The position numbers and the translations under genes were made by a program. A stretch of DNA of 64,000 bases from Companilactobacillus allii (lineage in GTDB: Bacteria; Bacillota; Bacilli; Lactobacillales; Lactobacillaceae), in NCBI RefSeq assembly GCF_001971585.1, contig NZ_CP019323.1, positions 734,053 through 798,052 on the forward strand, given 5' to 3'. The first letter of the stretch is position 1; the number at the start of each line of letters is the position of its first letter. Below, piece by piece: positions 60,962 through 64,000 of this stretch. The notes below the pieces were generated by a model. The model was not told the DNA's origin and did no database searches. It worked only from the letters and a program-made list of their open reading frames with translations.

Positions 60962-61837
60962 CTAATCAAAATCAGCAGGCCAGTTAGAAATCAACTGTTT
61001 AATAAATACGTTAACACGAGTCTTTTCAGGTTTTAAGTAGTTAGCGTAAATCGGCATTTTGGCATTATCATCAGAAATTGGAATTCTGACTCGGGTGTCA
61101 CTTCTGTCGGAATCAATATTTATTGAGCCGGTCCGTAAAATATTAGTGCTGAAATATGGGAAGTCAGAGTAACGGGTTATCTCAGAGAAGGCTTCTTGTT
61201 GCTCTTGGTAGAAGAACTTGGCCTTAGGGATTGATTTTTGGACGATATCACGCCACAATCCAATATTGCTCAATATCACGAAGCTTAAGTCGTGAAGTTC
61301 AGAGAACTTGATACTGGTTTGATTAGCTTGAATCATGAACTTATTGAGGTTAACCGCTAATTGTTCAGTACCAATATATTGTGAATCAATTGTATTATTT
61401 GAGATATTCTGATTGGATAAAACCAAGGTGTAATTAGCGTGATTGAGTGCATCATGAATTGTAGTAGATTCGATTTGTTTATCATTTACTTGTATATTAC
61501 TCGGTAAATCAATGCTATTGACGACAAATAATGGTCCTGGCAAAGTAGATCCGATTCTTATGACACGTTGATTACGGTCGAAGTTTTGAATTCGTGTGAT
61601 TGCTGATTCATTTACTTGAATCAACTTATTGGCTTCTTTGGCGGCCATTTTACCAGTTTCAGTCAAAGTGATTTTATTAGGTTGTCGATCAAACAGATGT
61701 GCACCTAATTCAGACTCTAATTTTTGCATTCCTCGGGTAATGGTCGGTTGAGTCACGTGAAGCATTTGAGCTGTTTCCATCAATGTTCCAGCTTTGGAAA
61801 AGGTAACTAGTTCTTCTAGTAAGTAATTATCTATCAT
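60962..61837 (-). CDS. LysR-family transcriptional regulator
   Basis: A 291-residue LysR protein with N-terminal HTH (EELVTFSKAGTLMETAQMLHVTQPTITRGMQKLESELGAHLFDR) and a substrate-binding-like C-terminal domain. ATG 61837 is preceded by GGAGG; an upstream frame start at 61873 would run across the operator. Divergent from two aldo/keto reductase genes, which it likely controls. Confidence 0.87.
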   Translation of the reverse strand: MIDNYLLEELVTFSKAGTLMETAQMLHVTQPTITRGMQKLESELGAHLFDRQPNKITLTETGKMAAKEANKLIQVNESAITRIQNFDRNQRVIRIGSTLPGPLFVVNSIDLPSNIQVNDKQIESTTIHDALNHANYTLVLSNQNISNNTIDSQYIGTEQLAVNLNKFMIQANQTSIKFSELHDLSFVILSNIGLWRDIVQKSIPKAKFFYQEQQEAFSEITRYSDFPYFSTNILRTGSINIDSDRSDTRVRIPISDDNAKMPIYANYLKPEKTRVNVFIKQLISNWPADFD

Positions 61838-61847
61838 GTTTTCCTCC

Positions 61848-61917
61848 AGTATACTTCGTATGTATACTAGCATGATTAACTAGTAATTTTCAATTATGTG
61901 TTTCGAATGTATAGTAA
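61848..61917. promoter_or_regulatory. two LysR-type boxes in the lysR/akr intergenic region
   Basis: AGTATAC-N7-GTATACT at 61848-61868 is a perfect dyad with LysR spacing. A half-similar box TTCGAATGTATAGTA (about 61903-61917) matches TTCGTATGTATACTA of the first with two changes. They are about 47 bp apart. Confidence 0.6.
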
Positions 61918-61945
61918 ACACAACAAATAAGAGCGGGTGAAAAAA

Positions 61946-62812
61946 ATGGAAAAAGTACCAATAATCAAATTAAACAATAATGTTGAGATGCCACAATTAG
62001 GATTCGGTGTATTTCAAGTGCCAGATTTACAACAATGTGAGGATGCAGTAGTCGACGCTTTAGATGCTGGTTATCGATTATTAGATACCGCCACAGCTTA
62101 TCAAAATGAAACAGCTGTCGGCAAAGCCATCAAGAGAAGTGGCGTTAGTCGTGAAGATATATTTGTAACTTCTAAGCTTTGGGTGTCAGAATTCACTTAT
62201 GAAAAAGCCAAAAAGGGTATCGATGATTCTTTACAGAGATTGGGCTTGGATTACATGGATCTATACTTACTACACCAACCATACGGTGATGTAATGGGTG
62301 CTTGGCGTGCAATGGAAGAGGCGTATCATGCTGGGAAAATTCGTGCAATCGGTGTTTCTAACTTTTACGCAGATCAATTAAAGAATTTAGAATTAACTAT
62401 GTCAGTTAAACCAGTGATCAATCAAATAGAGGTCAATCCATGGTATCAACAACCAACAGAGGTCAAGTTTAATCAAGATGAAGATATCAGAGTTGAAGCT
62501 TGGGCACCATTTGCGGAAGGCAAGAACAATATTTTCACTAATGAAACTATCGCAAAAATAGCTAAGGACCACAATAAGTCAAACGGACAAGTTATCTTAC
62601 GTTGGTTATTGCAACGTGGCATCACCGTGATTCCCAAGTCAGTTCACAAGAATAGAATGATTGAAAACTTCGATATTTTTGATTTTGAATTGAGTGATTC
62701 TGAGATGCAAATAATGGCAACTTTAGATCAAAATGTTAGTCAGTTCTTTGATCATCGTGATCCAGTAGCAATTGAGCAAATATTTGGTTCTAGTTTGAAA
62801 CAATTATATTAA
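61946..62812 (+). CDS. aldo/keto reductase 1
   Basis: A 288-residue NADPH-dependent AKR of the 2,5-diketo-gluconate reductase type. The catalytic tetrad is visible: Asp and Tyr in LLDTATAYQNE, Lys in VTSKLWV, His in YLLHQPYGD; the cofactor loop is IPKSVHKNRMIEN. ATG 61946 follows GCGGG; a GTG at 61937 is the alternative. Paired with a second AKR 13 bp downstream. Confidence 0.9.
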   Translation: MEKVPIIKLNNNVEMPQLGFGVFQVPDLQQCEDAVVDALDAGYRLLDTATAYQNETAVGKAIKRSGVSREDIFVTSKLWVSEFTYEKAKKGIDDSLQRLGLDYMDLYLLHQPYGDVMGAWRAMEEAYHAGKIRAIGVSNFYADQLKNLELTMSVKPVINQIEVNPWYQQPTEVKFNQDEDIRVEAWAPFAEGKNNIFTNETIAKIAKDHNKSNGQVILRWLLQRGITVIPKSVHKNRMIENFDIFDFELSDSEMQIMATLDQNVSQFFDHRDPVAIEQIFGSSLKQLY

Positions 62813-62825
62813 GAGGAGTGATTAA

Positions 62826-63686
62826 ATGAGTATTCCAACAATCAAATTAAATGATGGTGAAGAAATCCCTGCTATTGGATTTGGAACATTCCAAATACCT
62901 AGTGATGGATCAACTTATACTGCAGTCAAGAAAGCATTGGAATTTGGATATCGTCATATCGATACAGCAGTTGCTTATTTCAATGAAGCAGAAGTTGGTA
63001 AAGCTATAAAAGATAGCGGGATTCCCAGAAATCAAATCTGGGTAACTAGCAAACTTTGGTTACAAGACCATGGATTCACCGCAGCCACTAAGGCTATTGA
63101 TGTTTCATTACAAAAATTGGGCCTAGATTACATTGACTTGTACTTGATCCATCAACCATATGGGGATGTACCTGGTGCTTGGCGCGCAATGGAAGAAGCG
63201 AAAAAGGCCGGTAAGATCAAGTCGATTGGTGTGTCGAATATGACTCCTAAGATTTGGAGCAAATTCGTACCCCAATTTTCAACTATGCCATCTGTTGATC
63301 AAGTTGAATTCAATCCTTACTTCCAACAAAGAGAATTAAGAGATATTTTGAAAAAAAACAACGTTAGATTGGAAGCTTGGTCGCCACTCGGTCAAGGTAA
63401 TAAGGGACTGTTGTCTAATCCAGTAATTACTAAATTAGCTGAAAAGTATGGTAAAGATGTTGGACAAATCATCTTACGTTTTGAAAATGAAGAAGGAATT
63501 ATTGTCCTTCCTAAATCAGTTCACGATAGCAGAATAAAAAATAATTTAGACATTTTTGATTTTGAATTAACGAATGATGAAATGTTACTTATTAAATCTC
63601 TTGATAAGAACAAAGGCCAGCACGATCCAGATGCAGTCGGAGTAGAAGATATGTTGTTATCAGCTTTTGATGTCCATGCGAAATAA
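62826..63686 (+). CDS. aldo/keto reductase 2
   Basis: A 286-residue paralogue with tetrad HIDTAVAYFNE, TSKLWLQ, YLIHQPYGD, and LPKSVHDSRIKNN. AAGAGGAG precedes ATG 62826. Tandem duplication followed by divergence is likely. The stop TAA is followed directly by TAGAGAGTG, the opening 9-mer of the structured repeats, but no full element follows. Confidence 0.9.
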   Translation: MSIPTIKLNDGEEIPAIGFGTFQIPSDGSTYTAVKKALEFGYRHIDTAVAYFNEAEVGKAIKDSGIPRNQIWVTSKLWLQDHGFTAATKAIDVSLQKLGLDYIDLYLIHQPYGDVPGAWRAMEEAKKAGKIKSIGVSNMTPKIWSKFVPQFSTMPSVDQVEFNPYFQQRELRDILKKNNVRLEAWSPLGQGNKGLLSNPVITKLAEKYGKDVGQIILRFENEEGIIVLPKSVHDSRIKNNLDIFDFELTNDEMLLIKSLDKNKGQHDPDAVGVEDMLLSAFDVHAK

Positions 63687-63744
63687 TAGAGAGTGACAGA
63701 TTATGTTTAGTTTTATATGGAGAAAATTGTATTCTGGCACGTAA

Positions 63745-63786
63745 TTTCACTGCAAATTTGAGTATAAACAGAGTCATGCCACAATT
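63745..63786 (+). repeat. IS1182-end-like relic 2
   Basis: TTTCACTGCAAATTTGAGTA followed by AAACAGAGTCATGCCACAA parallels the relic at 51793-51831 (same orientation on the plus strand). No transposase is present. It looks like a worn end of the same element type. Confidence 0.5.
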
Positions 63787-63820
63787 TCCCTTTTTATTTA
63801 CATTTTGTATTAAAAAGTGC

Positions 63821-63851
63821 TTGCTATGGAGTTTGGTCCAGGGATTATTGT
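63821..63851 (+). promoter_or_regulatory. MerR-type promoter before the sugar transporter gene
   Basis: TTGCTA (63821-63826) and TATTGT (63846-63851) are 19 bp apart, with TGGA-N6-TCCA between them, the same core as the merR operator at 60.9 kb. Suggests control by the MerR protein encoded 3 kb upstream. Confidence 0.5.
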
Positions 63852-63909
63852 ATAAATATAGAAAAGAGAGAGCAGCTCTATTAATAAAAACTTAGGGGGA
63901 AATTTATTT

Positions 63910-64000
63910 ATGAATATTGTATTAATGTTATTACCTGCAATAGCTTGGGGTATTTTACCACTTGCCATTGCAAAGATTGGTGGTCGACCAATCAACCAAA
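63910..64000 (+). CDS. GRP-family sugar transporter (GlcU/RbsU-like), 5' part only
   Basis: Thirty codons are inside the window: [20 protein letters not shown] and [10 protein letters not shown], the first membrane span and loop of glucose/ribose uptake proteins of the GRP family. AGGGGG lies nine bases upstream. The rest runs past the end of the window. Confidence 0.7.
   Translation, partial: MNIVLMLLPAIAWGILPLAIAKIGGRPINQ

Noticed and set aside
63684-63700. Tenth structured repeat after aldo/keto reductase 2
   Set aside because: TAGAGAGTG follows the stop, but the GAGCA loop, paired stems and CGTTT end are not found.

Overview
The window is chromosomal DNA of a low-GC Gram-positive lactic acid bacterium. 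Strong GGAGG ribosome binding sites, LacABCD and Gat-type PTS genes, a complete glycogen operon, WxL and SLAP surface proteins and fumarate reduction genes all point to Lactobacillaceae. Companilactobacillus is my best guess, but that is inference only.

Layout. 1-4.7 kb: tRNA-Asn, a YfcC-type carrier, an NrtR-like Nudix regulator with a NiaP-like niacin permease, and a phosphoglycerate mutase family protein. 4.8-8.7 kb: an NmrA-like protein, a flavodoxin, then fumarase and fumarate reductase, the malate-to-succinate reductive branch. 8.9-12.3 kb: a mannose-class PTS operon whose GntR regulator is fused in frame to EIIB. 12.3-14.1 kb: an IS1182-like element. 14.1-15.5 kb: a secreted protein and a DNA-entry-type nuclease. 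15.5-22.1 kb: lacRABCD divergent from gatABC, which together import galactose or galactitol and use the tagatose-6-phosphate pathway. 22.3-24.8 kb: a manganese/zinc ABC importer. 25-27.3 kb: a lectin-WxL wall protein. 27.6-37.5 kb: glgBCDAP plus a pullulanase-like enzyme, for glycogen synthesis and breakdown. 38-42.9 kb: proline iminopeptidase, then a P1B ATPase, a metallochaperone, Dps and an FNR-like regulator. 42.9-45.8 kb: a large surface protein. 46-51.7 kb: HelD, then a GntR/FCD regulator facing two RraA-like aldolases and a transporter. 51.8-56.4 kb: small envelope genes, coaA, guaA. 56.6-58.1 kb: a HigBA-type module whose antitoxin carries a peptidase domain. 58.3-64 kb: a broken HAD phosphatase, a LytTR/LiaF-like pair, MerR, LysR, two aldo/keto reductases, and the start of a sugar transporter.

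The most unusual content is a family of about 115-nt structured repeats, nine clear copies at six loci. Each group starts at, next to, or inside the 3' end of a gene, in the sense orientation of that gene. Each folds as one long rod. The helices differ between copies yet stay paired through compensating changes, while a GAGCA / GCRCAG internal loop and the TAGAG...CGTTT ends are conserved. I do not recognise it as a named RNA family; it is the best candidate here for something undescribed.

Other notable points: two promoters with identical FNR-like sites 39 bp upstream of the -10 in the metal/Dps cluster; three genes with a gained or lost stop codon (GntR-EIIB, SLAP protein, HAD hydrolase); and a 24-bp perfect inverted repeat over the higB translation start region.
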